Assembly: GCA_963780395.1 (NCBI GenBank)
Contig: CAWABY010000003.1
Location: 62,001 to 126,000 of the forward strand
Length of the DNA stretch: 64,000 nt
Direction of reading: 5' to 3'
Source: VGBV01 sp963780395
GTDB taxonomy: Bacteria > Actinomycetota > Thermoleophilia > Solirubrobacterales > 70-9
In this document: in pieces, positions 24,004 through 33,647 of the stretch
How the letters are laid out: each line of letters starts with the position of its first letter
Position numbering within the stretch: position 1 is the stretch's first letter
The notes under the pieces: generated by a model
The model's input: only the letters and a program-made list of their open reading frames with translations
What the model was told of the DNA's origin: nothing
Database searches by the model: none
Made by a program: the position numbers and the translations under genes

Positions 24004-25715
24004 GACGCGTCGCACTGATCATCGTCCTGCTGTTGGCCGGGGCCGGCACCGCGGTGGCGACCGCCGGCGCCGACGACAAGCGCAGCTATCAGGCCGAGCT
24101 CTTCAACGCCTTCGGCCTGGTGGAGGGCGCCGAGCTGCGCGTCGCCGGGGTCCGGGCGGGCACGATCACCGACCTCGACATCACCCCGGAGAAGACCGCC
24201 CTGGTCAGCTTCGAGGTCAACCCCGAGTTCCCAGAGTTCAAGGCCGATGCGAGCTGCTCCTCGGAGCCGCAGTCGCTGATCGCCGAGTACTTCCTGGACT
24301 GTCAGCCCGGCAGCTCCGATCAGCCCCTGGAGGGCCCGATCGAGGCCGCCTCCAACAAGACGACGGTCCAGAACGACCTCGTCCAGAACACCCTGCGGGA
24401 GCCATTCAAGCGCCGGCTGCAGCTGATCCTCAACGAGTTCGGCACGGCCCTGGTCGGCAACGGCGAGAACCTGAACGCCGCGATTCGCGCCGGCGCGCCC
24501 GCGCTGCGCGAGCTGCGGGCCGTGCTCAAGATCCTCGGCCGCCAGAACCGGATCATCGCCGGGCTCAATACCGACTCGGACGCGATCTTCGCCAGGCTCG
24601 CCGAGCGCCGCGAGGACGTCGTCCGCTTCATCGACGAAGCCGAGGACACGGCGCGCATCTCGGCCGAGCGCCGCGAGGACCTCTCGCGCGACTTCGACCT
24701 GTTGGACGACTTCCTGTTCGAGCTGCGCCCGGTCATGCACGAGCTGGGCAACCTCGCCCGCGAGCAGACCCCGCTCCTGACCGACCTGCGCGCCGCGGCG
24801 CCGGGCCTGAACAAGCTCGGCACCAACCTGCCGCGCTTCAACGACGGCGCCCGCGTCTCGCTGAAGGCGCTGGGCCGCGCCTCGGGCGTCGGCGAGCGCG
24901 CCCTGGAGAAGGGTGAGGACGAGATCGAGCAGCTGCAGCAGACCGCCGAGCGCGCGCAGCCCGCGGCCGACGTGGTCGCCGGCTTCCTCGAGAGCCTCGA
25001 CGATCCCCGCCGCGCCTCCGAGGAGGACGCCCGCGCCCGCACCGACCTGGCCGACCTGCCCGGCGAGGCCGACAGCCGGGTCGCGACCCTGAACGACCGG
25101 GTCGGCGGCGGCGTCACCGAGCCCGGCTACACGGGGCTGGAGGGCCTCCTCAACTACGCCTACTACCAGACGCTGGCACTGAACCAGTTCGACCAGGTCG
25201 GCCACCTGCTGCATTTCATCCTGATGGAGGCCGAGACCGGCCCCTGTCACGACTACAACGCCGGCCCCACCTACCCCAACGGCACCACCAACCCGGCCGC
25301 GGCCGACCCCTGCGCGGCACTGATGGGCGACACGCAGCCGGGCATCAACGTCTCGGTGCCGCGGCCTCGCTACGACGGCCCGTCCGTCTGCCCCCAGGGC
25401 AGCGCCGACCTCAGCCTCTGCGATCCCGGCATCGGGGTCACCCGCGCCGGCCTGGTGCAAGCCATGGGCGGCCCCGGCGCCGCCGACGCGCCCAGCACCG
25501 AGCAGGTCGACGACGTGCTCGAGATCCTGCAGAAGCCCGAGCTGGACGTCGAGAAACAGAAGAAGGAGATCCGCGACGTCCTGGGACTGAAGCCCGGCCA
25601 GGCGCTTCCCGAGGAGATCACGGATGGCCTCGGGCTCGGGCTGGGGCAGGCGGAGCCCGGTCGCGGCACCCTGGGCGGCAACGGCGGCCTCCTCAACTTC
25701 CTGCTGGCGCCATGA
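24000..25715 (+). CDS. MCE-family protein 2 of 6
   Basis: The 571-residue protein has an N-terminal hydrophobic segment ('VALIIVLLLAGAGTAVATAGA') and an MCE domain with 'YQAELFNAFGLVEGAELRVAGVRAGTI' (in two parts) near residues 30-60. Long predicted helices rich in Glu, Arg and Leu run through about residue 340, fitting the tube-forming part of MCE assemblies. The C-terminal 180 residues hold four Cys and Gly/Pro-rich linkers, an extension of unknown role. It starts with GTG and is coupled on both sides by 4-bp overlaps. Confidence 0.9.
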   Translation: MRRVALIIVLLLAGAGTAVATAGADDKRSYQAELFNAFGLVEGAELRVAGVRAGTITDLDITPEKTALVSFEVNPEFPEFKADASCSSEPQSLIAEYFLDCQPGSSDQPLEGPIEAASNKTTVQNDLVQNTLREPFKRRLQLILNEFGTALVGNGENLNAAIRAGAPALRELRAVLKILGRQNRIIAGLNTDSDAIFARLAERREDVVRFIDEAEDTARISAERREDLSRDFDLLDDFLFELRPVMHELGNLAREQTPLLTDLRAAAPGLNKLGTNLPRFNDGARVSLKALGRASGVGERALEKGEDEIEQLQQTAERAQPAADVVAGFLESLDDPRRASEEDARARTDLADLPGEADSRVATLNDRVGGGVTEPGYTGLEGLLNYAYYQTLALNQFDQVGHLLHFILMEAETGPCHDYNAGPTYPNGTTNPAAADPCAALMGDTQPGINVSVPRPRYDGPSVCPQGSADLSLCDPGIGVTRAGLVQAMGGPGAADAPSTEQVDDVLEILQKPELDVEKQKKEIRDVLGLKPGQALPEEITDGLGLGLGQAEPGRGTLGGNGGLLNFLLAP

Positions 25716-27292
25716 GGTCCTCGCGCGACACCCTCTCCTCGCTGGCGGCGTCGCCGACGATCGTCGGTGCGATCACGACCCTGACCGTGGTCGTCGCCGT
25801 CTTCCTGGCCTACAACGCCAACAGCGGGCTGCCGTTCGCGCCCGTCTATCGCATCTCGGCCGAGATCTGCAACTCCGCGCGGCTCGGCCCGAACAACGAG
25901 GTCAGGATCGGCGGCAACAGGGTGGGAGTGGTCGAGTCGATCGAGACCACCGAGCTCGATGACCCGACCGCCTGCCCCAGCGCCTCCCCGGGCGGAGCCT
26001 CGGTCGCGGCGAAGCTCGACCTGAAGCTCGACAAGGCGGCCCAGCCGCTGCCCGCGGACTCGACGATCCGGGTGCGCTACCGATCCTCGTTCGGCCTCAA
26101 GTACGTGGAGATCGAGCGCGGCGACGACGACAACGGGCTCCAGGAGGGGGCGACGCTGCCGATCTCGCAGGCCGAGGAGCAGACCGAGTTCGACGACATC
26201 GGCAACACCTTCGACACCCAGACCAGGGAGGCGAGCCGCAAGGTCCTGGAGGGCTTCGGTAACGCCTTCGCCGCCCGTGGCGCCTCGCTGAACCAGGCGA
26301 TCCAGTCGCTGAAGCCGCTGTTCACGAACCTGAAGCCCGTCTCGGAGGCCCTGACCGAGCCCGCCACCCGCTTCGAGCGCTTCTTCCCCGAGCTCGCCGA
26401 CGCGGCCAGGATCGTGGCGCCGGTCGCGGAGGACAACGCCCAGCTCTTCACAAACGGCGCGATCGCCTTCGCCGCCATCTCGAGCGACCCCGAGGCGCTG
26501 CGCGATTCGATCACCGGCGGTGTTCCGGCCCTGGAGACCGGGATCCGATCGCTCCCGGTCCAGCAGCCCTTCCTGCGCGACTTCGCGGAGGTCTCGAGGC
26601 TGCTTCGCCCGGGCGTCAGGGACCTGCGCAAGTCGCTGCCGGTGCTGAACGGGGCGGTCGCCGTGGGCGCCAAGGTCCTGCCTCGGACCAAGCGCACCGG
26701 AGACGACCTGCGCGACGTGATGGTCGAGCTCGAGGAGCTGGTCGACCAGCCCTCAACCAAGAGCAGCCTGGTGCGGCTCGAGGACTTCTTCGACGAGGCG
26801 AACAGCCTCACGACCGAGGTCGGGCCCTACCAGACCGTCTGCGGTTACTGGAATCACTGGTTCACCTTCCTCACCGAGCACATCACCCAGCCCGACCAGG
26901 TCGGCTTTGCCCAGCGGGTGGCGCTGGTCGGCACCCCCGGCCTGACAACGCCCAACGACTTCCCCCGCAACCCGCTCGACAACTACGCGGGTGCCCCGGC
27001 CGACGGGCGCCGCTCCCAGAACGCGCCCCCGGGACAAGCGGGCGAGTTCGACCCGATGACCCAGCCGATCCTTCACGGCAACCCCTACGGGCCGGCCGGG
27101 ACCGACGCAGCCCCCAATTGCCAGGCGGGCCAGGCGGGCTACGTGTTGGGGAACTACCCCTCGCCGGGGCAGCGCAAGGAGGACCCCGCCTTCGGCGTGC
27201 GCGACATCGGCGTCGCCACCGGGCTCGGCCCGCTGGGGCGCTCCGACGTCTTCCTGCTCAAGGACGGAACCAGGACGTTCGCGACGCCATGA
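25712..27292 (+). CDS. MCE-family protein 3 of 6
   Basis: The 526-residue protein has an N-terminal TM helix near residues 15-35 and an MCE domain starting 'YRISAEICNSARLGPNNEVRI'. An insertion containing two Cys lies in the domain, and then comes 'YRSSFGLKYVEIERG'. Helical segments fill residues 150-370. The C-terminal part contains aromatic and Cys residues ('YQTVCGYWNHWFTFL'), as seen in several actinobacterial MCE proteins. It is presumed to assemble with its five neighbours into one heterohexameric ring. It overlaps both neighbouring genes by 4 bp. Confidence 0.9.
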   Translation: MRSSRDTLSSLAASPTIVGAITTLTVVVAVFLAYNANSGLPFAPVYRISAEICNSARLGPNNEVRIGGNRVGVVESIETTELDDPTACPSASPGGASVAAKLDLKLDKAAQPLPADSTIRVRYRSSFGLKYVEIERGDDDNGLQEGATLPISQAEEQTEFDDIGNTFDTQTREASRKVLEGFGNAFAARGASLNQAIQSLKPLFTNLKPVSEALTEPATRFERFFPELADAARIVAPVAEDNAQLFTNGAIAFAAISSDPEALRDSITGGVPALETGIRSLPVQQPFLRDFAEVSRLLRPGVRDLRKSLPVLNGAVAVGAKVLPRTKRTGDDLRDVMVELEELVDQPSTKSSLVRLEDFFDEANSLTTEVGPYQTVCGYWNHWFTFLTEHITQPDQVGFAQRVALVGTPGLTTPNDFPRNPLDNYAGAPADGRRSQNAPPGQAGEFDPMTQPILHGNPYGPAGTDAAPNCQAGQAGYVLGNYPSPGQRKEDPAFGVRDIGVATGLGPLGRSDVFLLKDGTRTFATP

Positions 27293-28977
27293 GCAGACGA
27301 CTCGACACCAAGGGCCTCGCCGACTGGAAGGTCGGCCTGATCGCGATCACGCTGACCGTGATCGGCTTCTACCTCGCCTTCGCCAAGTCGCTGCCGTTCA
27401 TCAACACCGACGGCTACACGCTCAAGGCCGTGGTCCAGGACGCGCAGGGGATCCGGGCCAAGAGCCCGGTCCGGGTTGCCGGCGTGGACGTGGGGGAGGT
27501 CATCTCGGCCGAGCACCTCAGCGACGAGGCCGGCGACGGGCTCGACGCCGCGGTGATCACGATGAAGCTGGACGAGGACGCCCGCCCGATCCACGACGAC
27601 GCGACCCTGCAGCTGCGCCCTCGGCTGTTCCTGGAGGGCAACCTGTTCGTTGACCTGCGGCCGGGCACCCCGGGCGGGGAGGAGCTCGAGTCGGGTTCGC
27701 TGCTCCCCCTCGAGCAGACCTCGATCTCGGTGCAGCTCGACCAGGTCCTGACCACGCTGCAGGCGCCGGTTCGCGAGGACCTTCAGACCTTCCTGCAGGA
27801 GTTCGGGACCGCCCTCTGCGGCTCCAGCCCCACCCCCGGTGGATGCGAGCCGGGCTCGGGGGGCGACGGCCTGCGCGAGGCCTTCCGCACCTCGCCCAAG
27901 GCGTTCGGCTCCACGGCCCAGGTGAACGAGGCGCTGCTGGGCACCGAGCCCGGCGACCTGGCCGGTTTCGTGCGCAACTTCGCCGACACGATCAGGGCGC
28001 TGGACCGCAACGAGGAGCAGCTGAAGGACTTCGTAACCAACCTCCGCATCGTCACGGGGTCCTTCGCGGCCGAGCGCGAGGCGCTGGGCGTCGCGATCGA
28101 GGAGTTGGCGCCGGCGCTTGCGGAGGGCCGCCCTGCGCTTGCCAAGCTCAACGAGGCCTTCCCCGAGCTGCGGGCCTTCGCCCGCGAGGCGCTGCCGGGG
28201 GTGCAGGCCGCGAACAAGGCGCTTGACGACGCCACCCCGTTCGTCGGCCAGCTTCGCGGCCTCGTCTCCAAGCCCGAGCTGCGAGGCCTCGTCGCCGATC
28301 TGCGGCCCACGATCCCGCAGCTCGCCCGGCTCTCGCAGGCCACCGTGCCCTTCTTCGAAGAGGCCCGGATGCTGTCCTCGTGCTTCAACAACGTCGTCAT
28401 CCCCTGGTCGAACACGGACATCCCCTCGTCCGACGGTGAGGACGCCGACGTCGTCTTCAAGGAGACCGCCTTCGGCCTCACCGGGATCGCCGGCGAGAGC
28501 CGCTCGGGCGACGCAAACGGCCAATACATCCGGGTCGCCGCGGGCGGCGGCTCGAACACGATCGTGACCCCACCCGTGCCCGGCGTCAACGGCCCCGGCC
28601 CGGCGGCGCCGACCGTCGGCACCCTGGTGGCCCCGATCCAGGGCGCCGAGCCGGCGATGGCGCCGAAGACGCCATTCCATCCGAATGACCCCTGCGAGAC
28701 CCAGGAGCCCCCCAACCTGGACAGCAACGTCGCCCCGGCGCCTCCGGGCCAGACCTCGGCCTCGATGGACGATCCTGGCACGCTGCCGCCCGAGCTCTCG
28801 GCCTTCGCTGAGGAGGAGGCCAAGATCATGACCCGGATGCTCGAGGGCCAGCGGCTCGAGGAGCAGGGTGAGGTCGCCGAAGGCCGGGCGATGCAGAGGC
28901 AGGCCGCCGAGGAGCTGCAGCGCTTCTATCGCAAGCGCCTGCCCGAGTATCGCGCGCTGACAGGGGGCGGAGGATGA
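27289..28977 (+). CDS. MCE-family protein 4 of 6
   Basis: The 562-residue protein has a TM helix at about residues 15-33 ('VGLIAITLTVIGFYLAFA'). The MCE domain opens 'YTLKAVVQDAQGIRAKSPVRV' in two strands and includes 'LFLEGNLFVDLRPG'. A helical barrel region follows to about 360. The last 150 residues are Pro/Gly-rich and end in a Glu/Arg-rich helix. The ATG at 27289 is chosen because it precedes the TM helix and overlaps the previous stop by 4 bp. An earlier in-frame start would lie well inside gene 3. Confidence 0.9.
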   Translation: MSRRLDTKGLADWKVGLIAITLTVIGFYLAFAKSLPFINTDGYTLKAVVQDAQGIRAKSPVRVAGVDVGEVISAEHLSDEAGDGLDAAVITMKLDEDARPIHDDATLQLRPRLFLEGNLFVDLRPGTPGGEELESGSLLPLEQTSISVQLDQVLTTLQAPVREDLQTFLQEFGTALCGSSPTPGGCEPGSGGDGLREAFRTSPKAFGSTAQVNEALLGTEPGDLAGFVRNFADTIRALDRNEEQLKDFVTNLRIVTGSFAAEREALGVAIEELAPALAEGRPALAKLNEAFPELRAFAREALPGVQAANKALDDATPFVGQLRGLVSKPELRGLVADLRPTIPQLARLSQATVPFFEEARMLSSCFNNVVIPWSNTDIPSSDGEDADVVFKETAFGLTGIAGESRSGDANGQYIRVAAGGGSNTIVTPPVPGVNGPGPAAPTVGTLVAPIQGAEPAMAPKTPFHPNDPCETQEPPNLDSNVAPAPPGQTSASMDDPGTLPPELSAFAEEEAKIMTRMLEGQRLEEQGEVAEGRAMQRQAAEELQRFYRKRLPEYRALTGGGG

Positions 28978-30278
28978 GGCGCGCCCTACGCGAGCACTCG
29001 CGCGACGTCCTCGCGGTCGTCGGCCTGATCGTGGTCGGGCTCGTCTCGACCTGGGTGATCGTCCAGAACCAGCGGCTGCGGGTTCCCTTCGTCGAGGAGA
29101 CGCCCTACGAGCTCAAGGCCGAGCTGGAGACCGCGCAGGCCGTCGCCCCCGGCCAGGGCCAGACCGTCCGCGTCGCGGGCGTGCGCGTAGGCGACATCGC
29201 CGACGTGCAGTACGACGACGGCGTCGCGGTGGTCACCATGGACATCGACCGCGAGTTCCTGCCCGTCTACCGCGACGCCTCGATTCTGCTGCGGCCCAAG
29301 ACCGGGCTCAAGGACATGTTCCTGGAGCTCGATCCCGGCACGCCGGCGGCCGGCGAGTTCGAGGAGGGGGACGCGATCCCCGTCGCCAACACCGCCCCGG
29401 ACGTCAACCTCGACGAGGTGCTGGAGGCGCTCGACTCCGACACCCAGGCCTATCTGCGGCTGCTGCTGACCGGCGGCGGCGACGCGCTCGAGGGGAACGG
29501 CGAGGAGCTGGGCGAGCTGCTCGGCAGCCTCGGCCCGATCAACAGGGGCCTGGCGCGGCTGAACGGCGAGGTGGCCAAGCGCAAGGAGAATCTGGCGCGC
29601 CTGATCCACAACATGAACCTGCTGTTCGGCCGGGTGGGCCAGGAGGACGACGAGATCGCGGCCGTGATCGACGCCTCGAACGCGACCCTGGGAGCGATCG
29701 CGAGCCAGGACCTGGACGTGCAGAGGGCGACCGGCCTGCTGGGGCCGACCCTGCGCGAGACCCGCGTGGCGCTGGCCGAGACCAACGAGCTGGCCGGGGT
29801 CCTGGGGCCGGCGCTGCACGACCTGCGGCCCTTCGCCCGCAAGCTGAAGCCGATCAACGAGTCCCTGGGGCAGCTCGCGCGGACGACGCGCGGCGACATC
29901 AAGCACAAGATCAGGCCGTTCGTGCGAGCCGCGCGCGAGCCGGTCCGCGACCTGCGCCCGGCCTCGGCGGAGCTGGCCGACGCGACACCGCGGCTGACGG
30001 TCGTCGCCCGCAAGCTCAACAAGCTCGGCAACATGGCCGCCTACAACCCGGGCGGCGCCGAGGGCCCGGGAGGCCCGGGGCGCGACGAGGGCTACCTCTA
30101 CTGGCTCGGCTGGCTCGGGCACGTCGGCAACTCCACCTTCCAGGCCCAGGACGCGCACGGGCTGTATCGCCGCATCTACTTCACCGCCAGCTGTCAGACG
30201 GTGCTGAGCACCCTGAACGCGACGCCGCTGTCGGCGTTGATCACGAACGTGGGGCCGCTGCTGCCCCTCTGTCCCTAG
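28974..30278 (+). CDS. MCE-family protein 5 of 6
   Basis: This is the shortest of the set at 434 residues. A TM helix occupies about residues 12-33 and the MCE domain starts 'YELKAELETAQAVAPGQGQTV', with 'VRVAGVRVGDIADV' and 'TGLKDMFLELDPG'. The helical region contains regular Glu/Arg/Leu heptads. The C-terminus has an aromatic patch ('GYLYWLGWLGHVG') and ends with two Cys. It has no clear lipobox, unlike the MceE lipoproteins of mycobacteria. It overlaps gene 4 by 4 bp and is followed 16 bp later by gene 6. Confidence 0.9.
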   Translation: MRRALREHSRDVLAVVGLIVVGLVSTWVIVQNQRLRVPFVEETPYELKAELETAQAVAPGQGQTVRVAGVRVGDIADVQYDDGVAVVTMDIDREFLPVYRDASILLRPKTGLKDMFLELDPGTPAAGEFEEGDAIPVANTAPDVNLDEVLEALDSDTQAYLRLLLTGGGDALEGNGEELGELLGSLGPINRGLARLNGEVAKRKENLARLIHNMNLLFGRVGQEDDEIAAVIDASNATLGAIASQDLDVQRATGLLGPTLRETRVALAETNELAGVLGPALHDLRPFARKLKPINESLGQLARTTRGDIKHKIRPFVRAAREPVRDLRPASAELADATPRLTVVARKLNKLGNMAAYNPGGAEGPGGPGRDEGYLYWLGWLGHVGNSTFQAQDAHGLYRRIYFTASCQTVLSTLNATPLSALITNVGPLLPLCP

Positions 30279-30294
30279 GAGACGACCGGAAGCC

Positions 30295-31908
30295 ATGCAG
30301 AAAACGGCACCATCGATGGGACGGATATTGATCGCGGTCGGCTTCGCGCTGTCCTGCTTCGGCCTGCTGCTGTTCCTCTGGGTCGCCTTCGGCGGGCCCG
30401 TCCCCCTGAAGCCGCAGAGCTACCGCTTCAGCGCCGACTTCGAGGAGGCGATCACGCTCTCCGAGGAGGCAGACGTGCGCATCTCGGGGGTCTCCGTCGG
30501 CAAGGTGAAGGAGATCGAGCTGCCCGAGGACGGCAACGCGGCGCGCGCGGTGATCGAGCTCGAGCCCGAGTACGCCCCGATCTCCTCCGACGCGCGGGCG
30601 ATCCTGCGGCAGAAGACGCTGCTCGGCGAGACCTACGTCGAGCTCACCCCGGGCACCCAGACGGACCCCGAGGGCACGGCCGAGTTGACCGAGGTGTCGG
30701 GCCTCAGCGGCGATGACGCGGTCGAGCCCCTGCCCGAGGGAGGGCACCTGGCCGACACCCAGGTCGCCGAGCAGGTCCAGATCGACGAGATCTTCAACGC
30801 CCTGGACGAGGAGACGCGCAGCGCCTTCCAGGCCTGGATGAAGAACTCCGGGATCGCGATCGAGGGCCGCGGCCTGGACCTCAACAACTCCTTCGGAAAC
30901 CTCGGCCCCTTCACCGAGGACGCCAGCGACGTGCTGGCGACCCTGCGCGAGCAGGAGCAGGCGCTGCGGACGATCGTCGCTTCGACGGGGCAGGTGTTCG
31001 AGGCGCTGACCGCGCGCGACCAGGAGCTGGCGGGGGCCATCGTCGGCTCCAACCGCACCTTCCGCGCGCTCGCCTCCCGCGACGAGGAGCTGGCGGACAC
31101 CTTCCAGGTCCTGCCCACCTTCGAGAACGAGTCGCGGCTGACGCTGGAACGCCTGGAGCGCTTCGCCCGCAACGCCGGCCCCCTGTTCAGGGACCTGCGC
31201 CCGGTCGCCCGCGACCTGAGCCCGACGCTGCGCGACCTGCGTCGTCTGTCGCCGAACGCACGGCGGCTGTTCGAGAACCTGGATCCCCTCATCGACGCGT
31301 CGATCGAGGGGTTGCCGGCGCTGCGCAGCATCCTCGACCAGCTGCGCCCGACGCTCGAAGCCATGGATCCCTTCCTGGCCAACCTGAATCCGGTGGTCCG
31401 CTACCTCGACTATCAATCGGCGACGCTGGCCGACTTCCTCACCAGCCCACCGGCCGGCCTGGCCGGGCAGCTGGTGCCGCTTCCCGGGCAGCCGGGACCC
31501 CGCCACGCGCTTCGCCAGGCCAGCTACATCAGCCCGGAGAGCCTCTCGATCTATCCCGAGCGCACGAACACGAACCGGGGCAACGGCTACCTGCAGCCGT
31601 TCGCCATCGGAAACGCATTCTCGGCCTCGCAGGGCGAGCTGTTCCCGGGCTTCGACTGCGCCAACACGAGCAACTTCGCCGGGGGCGGATCGGTCAGCGG
31701 CGGGCTCGGCAACGGCCAGGTCTCGAGCAACCCGCCCTCGAACCCGCCGCCCGCCGAGGGAGGGTCGTTCCCGCTCTCCTCGCTGCAGACCCCGCAGACG
31801 CCCGCCCAGGTCGGGAGCCCCTCGGCCTACGCCGCCTGCACCATCGCCCCCAACTTCCCCGAGGAGTTCGGCGGCGGCCGCGCCCCCCAGATCTCGGCGG
31901 ATCCCTAG
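30295..31908 (+). CDS. MCE-family protein 6 of 6
   Basis: The 537-residue protein starts at an ATG after aggagac. It has a TM helix at about residues 12-32 ('IAVGFALSCFGLLLFLWVAF') and an MCE domain: 'YRFSADFEEAITLSEEADVRI' (in two strands), then 'KTLLGETYVELTPG'. A helical region runs to about residue 370. The last 150 residues are Pro/Ser/Gly-rich and probably disordered. It closes a six-gene set, the same number as actinobacterial mceA-F operons. A hairpin lies directly after its stop codon. Confidence 0.9.
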   Translation: MQKTAPSMGRILIAVGFALSCFGLLLFLWVAFGGPVPLKPQSYRFSADFEEAITLSEEADVRISGVSVGKVKEIELPEDGNAARAVIELEPEYAPISSDARAILRQKTLLGETYVELTPGTQTDPEGTAELTEVSGLSGDDAVEPLPEGGHLADTQVAEQVQIDEIFNALDEETRSAFQAWMKNSGIAIEGRGLDLNNSFGNLGPFTEDASDVLATLREQEQALRTIVASTGQVFEALTARDQELAGAIVGSNRTFRALASRDEELADTFQVLPTFENESRLTLERLERFARNAGPLFRDLRPVARDLSPTLRDLRRLSPNARRLFENLDPLIDASIEGLPALRSILDQLRPTLEAMDPFLANLNPVVRYLDYQSATLADFLTSPPAGLAGQLVPLPGQPGPRHALRQASYISPESLSIYPERTNTNRGNGYLQPFAIGNAFSASQGELFPGFDCANTSNFAGGGSVSGGLGNGQVSSNPPSNPPPAEGGSFPLSSLQTPQTPAQVGSPSAYAACTIAPNFPEEFGGGRAPQISADP

Positions 31909-31924
31909 CGCCGGCTTGCCGGCG
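31909..31924 (+). terminator. Hairpin directly after the MCE operon
   Basis: CGCCGGC-TT-GCCGGCG is a perfect 7-bp stem beginning at the base after the stop codon. No T-run follows. It may end the transcript or shield its 3' end. Confidence 0.5.
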
Positions 31925-32008
31925 CGACCGGTGTCGGCGGGCGCCGGCTGCCGCGGCTGATGTCGGCCCGAATAGGATTGACCGGCACCCGATTCCGGAG
32001 GAGATCAC

Positions 32009-32428
32009 TTGGCCCTGTTCAAGGACGACCAAGAGGTTTACGACACGATCGGCAAGCTGTTCCAGGACCTCGCCGAAGACGAGGAGCTGGCGCCCAAGTT
32101 CCGCAAGGCGAACACGATCGTCCAGTACCAGTACCGCGACCCCGAGGCCACGATCACCCTGCGGCTGAAGGAGGACGAGCCCGGCGACGTTGACCTGGGC
32201 CCCACCGAGATGGAGCCGGACGTCGAGATGAGCATGGAGGCCGACACCGCCCATCGTTTCTTTCTCGGCAAGGTGAACGTGACGACGGCGCTCGCCCGCG
32301 GCCAGATCAAGGCCAAGGGCCCGGTCGCGAAGATCCTCAAGCTGGTCCCGCTGACGAAGCCGATCTTCCCCCGCTACAAGGCGCAGCTCGAGGCCCAGGG
32401 CCGCGAGGACCTGGTCAACGTCGATTGA
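32009..32428 (+). CDS. SCP2 sterol-carrier-domain protein
   Basis: The 139-residue protein fits the SCP2 lipid-binding fold. A first helix is followed by strands containing 'IVQYQYRDPEATITLRL' and 'PDVEMSMEADTAHRFFLGKV', and then 'ALARGQIKAKGPVAKILKLV', the hallmark of the family. It has no signal peptide, so it should bind acyl or sterol-like lipids in the cytoplasm. It starts with TTG after a strong ggaggagatcac and overlaps the next gene by 4 bp (TTGA). It lies 100 bp after the MCE operon and may handle lipid delivered by it. Confidence 0.88.
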   Translation: MALFKDDQEVYDTIGKLFQDLAEDEELAPKFRKANTIVQYQYRDPEATITLRLKEDEPGDVDLGPTEMEPDVEMSMEADTAHRFFLGKVNVTTALARGQIKAKGPVAKILKLVPLTKPIFPRYKAQLEAQGREDLVNVD

Positions 32429-33633
32429 CCGGCGCCTTTCCGGACTACTACCAGTTCGCCCACCCCACCCGGATCGTCGCCGGGAGGGGGATGATCGAGG
32501 GCGTCGGCTTCGAGTTCACGAAGGAGGGCGCCAAGCGCCCTCTGGTCGTCACCGACCAGGGGATCAGGCAGACCGGCCTGGTCGAAAAGGTGGAGGCGGG
32601 GGTAACCGGGGGCGGCCTCGAGGTCGCCGGCGTCTTCGACGAAGTCCCGCAGGACTCCTCGATCGAGACGGTCGAGGCCTGCGCCGCCGCCGCCAAGGAG
32701 TTGGGCGCCGACTCCTTCCTGACCATCGGCGGAGGCTCGGTCATGGACACGGCCAAGGTCTCGGCGGCCCTGTTCAGCCACGGCGGCGAGGTGCTCGACT
32801 ACGAGGGCATCTACACGCTCCCCCGCGAGGACGATGGGCTCGGCGCGCCGCTGCCGACTGCCCCGATCGCCTGCATCCCGACGACAGCGGGAACCGGGTC
32901 GGAGGTCTCCTTCGCGGCCGTGATCAAGGATCCCGAGCAGCACTTCAAGGTCCTGTTCGGCGACTTCCCGCTGTTCCCGCGCTTGGCCATCCTCGATCCC
33001 GAATCTACGGCGACCCTGCCCCCGCACCTGGCCGCGGCCACCGGCATGGACGCGATGACCCATGCGATCGAGGGCTACACAAGCAGCGAGGGCAGCCCCC
33101 ACGGGGAGGCCTTTGCGCTGAATGCGCTGCGCCTGATGCGTGACAACCTGGCGCTCGCGGTCGAGGATCCCTCGAACGAGGACGCCCGCGGCAACATGCT
33201 GGTCGCGGCCTGCCAGGCGATCGTGCCCGGAGCGGGAGGCACCTCGGCCCTGGGGGCCGTGCACTCGATGTCGCATCCGGCCGGAGCCCAATTCGGGGTT
33301 CCTCACGGGGTCGCCAACTCGATCAACCTGCCACACGTGATCCGCTTCAACGTCGCCGGCGGGCCCGAGGTCGCTGACCGTTACCGCGATCTCGCGTCCC
33401 TGCTGGGAGCCGAATCGGGGGGCTCGGACGAAGAGGTGGGCGACTCGCTTGCGAGCTGGGTCAGCGAGCTGACCTCGCGCATGGGGCTGCCCCAGCGCCT
33501 CTCCGAGGTCGGGGTGCCCGAGGCCGGCATCCCCGACCTGGTCGAGGGCGCGATGGGCGACGGCTGCACCCTGACCAACGCCCGCGAGCTGGAGCCCGAG
33601 CACTTCGAGGAGCTCTACAAGCGGGCGATCTAG
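32425..33633 (+). CDS. Iron-type (group III) alcohol dehydrogenase
   Basis: The 402-residue enzyme shows the two-domain Fe-ADH fold. The nucleotide-binding part has 'TIGGGSVMDTAKV' and 'PTTAGTGSEVS'. The metal ligands lie in 'ATGMDAMTHAIEGY' (Asp, His) and 'VHSMSHPAGAQFGVPHGVAN' (two His). These enzymes interconvert alcohols and aldehydes with NAD(P), and the substrate cannot be predicted. Its TTG start overlaps the SCP2 stop, so the pair is translationally coupled. A lipid-derived alcohol or aldehyde is an attractive but unproven substrate. Confidence 0.9.
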   Translation: MTGAFPDYYQFAHPTRIVAGRGMIEGVGFEFTKEGAKRPLVVTDQGIRQTGLVEKVEAGVTGGGLEVAGVFDEVPQDSSIETVEACAAAAKELGADSFLTIGGGSVMDTAKVSAALFSHGGEVLDYEGIYTLPREDDGLGAPLPTAPIACIPTTAGTGSEVSFAAVIKDPEQHFKVLFGDFPLFPRLAILDPESTATLPPHLAAATGMDAMTHAIEGYTSSEGSPHGEAFALNALRLMRDNLALAVEDPSNEDARGNMLVAACQAIVPGAGGTSALGAVHSMSHPAGAQFGVPHGVANSINLPHVIRFNVAGGPEVADRYRDLASLLGAESGGSDEEVGDSLASWVSELTSRMGLPQRLSEVGVPEAGIPDLVEGAMGDGCTLTNARELEPEHFEELYKRAI

Positions 33634-33647
33634 GTGGGGCGGGGCCG

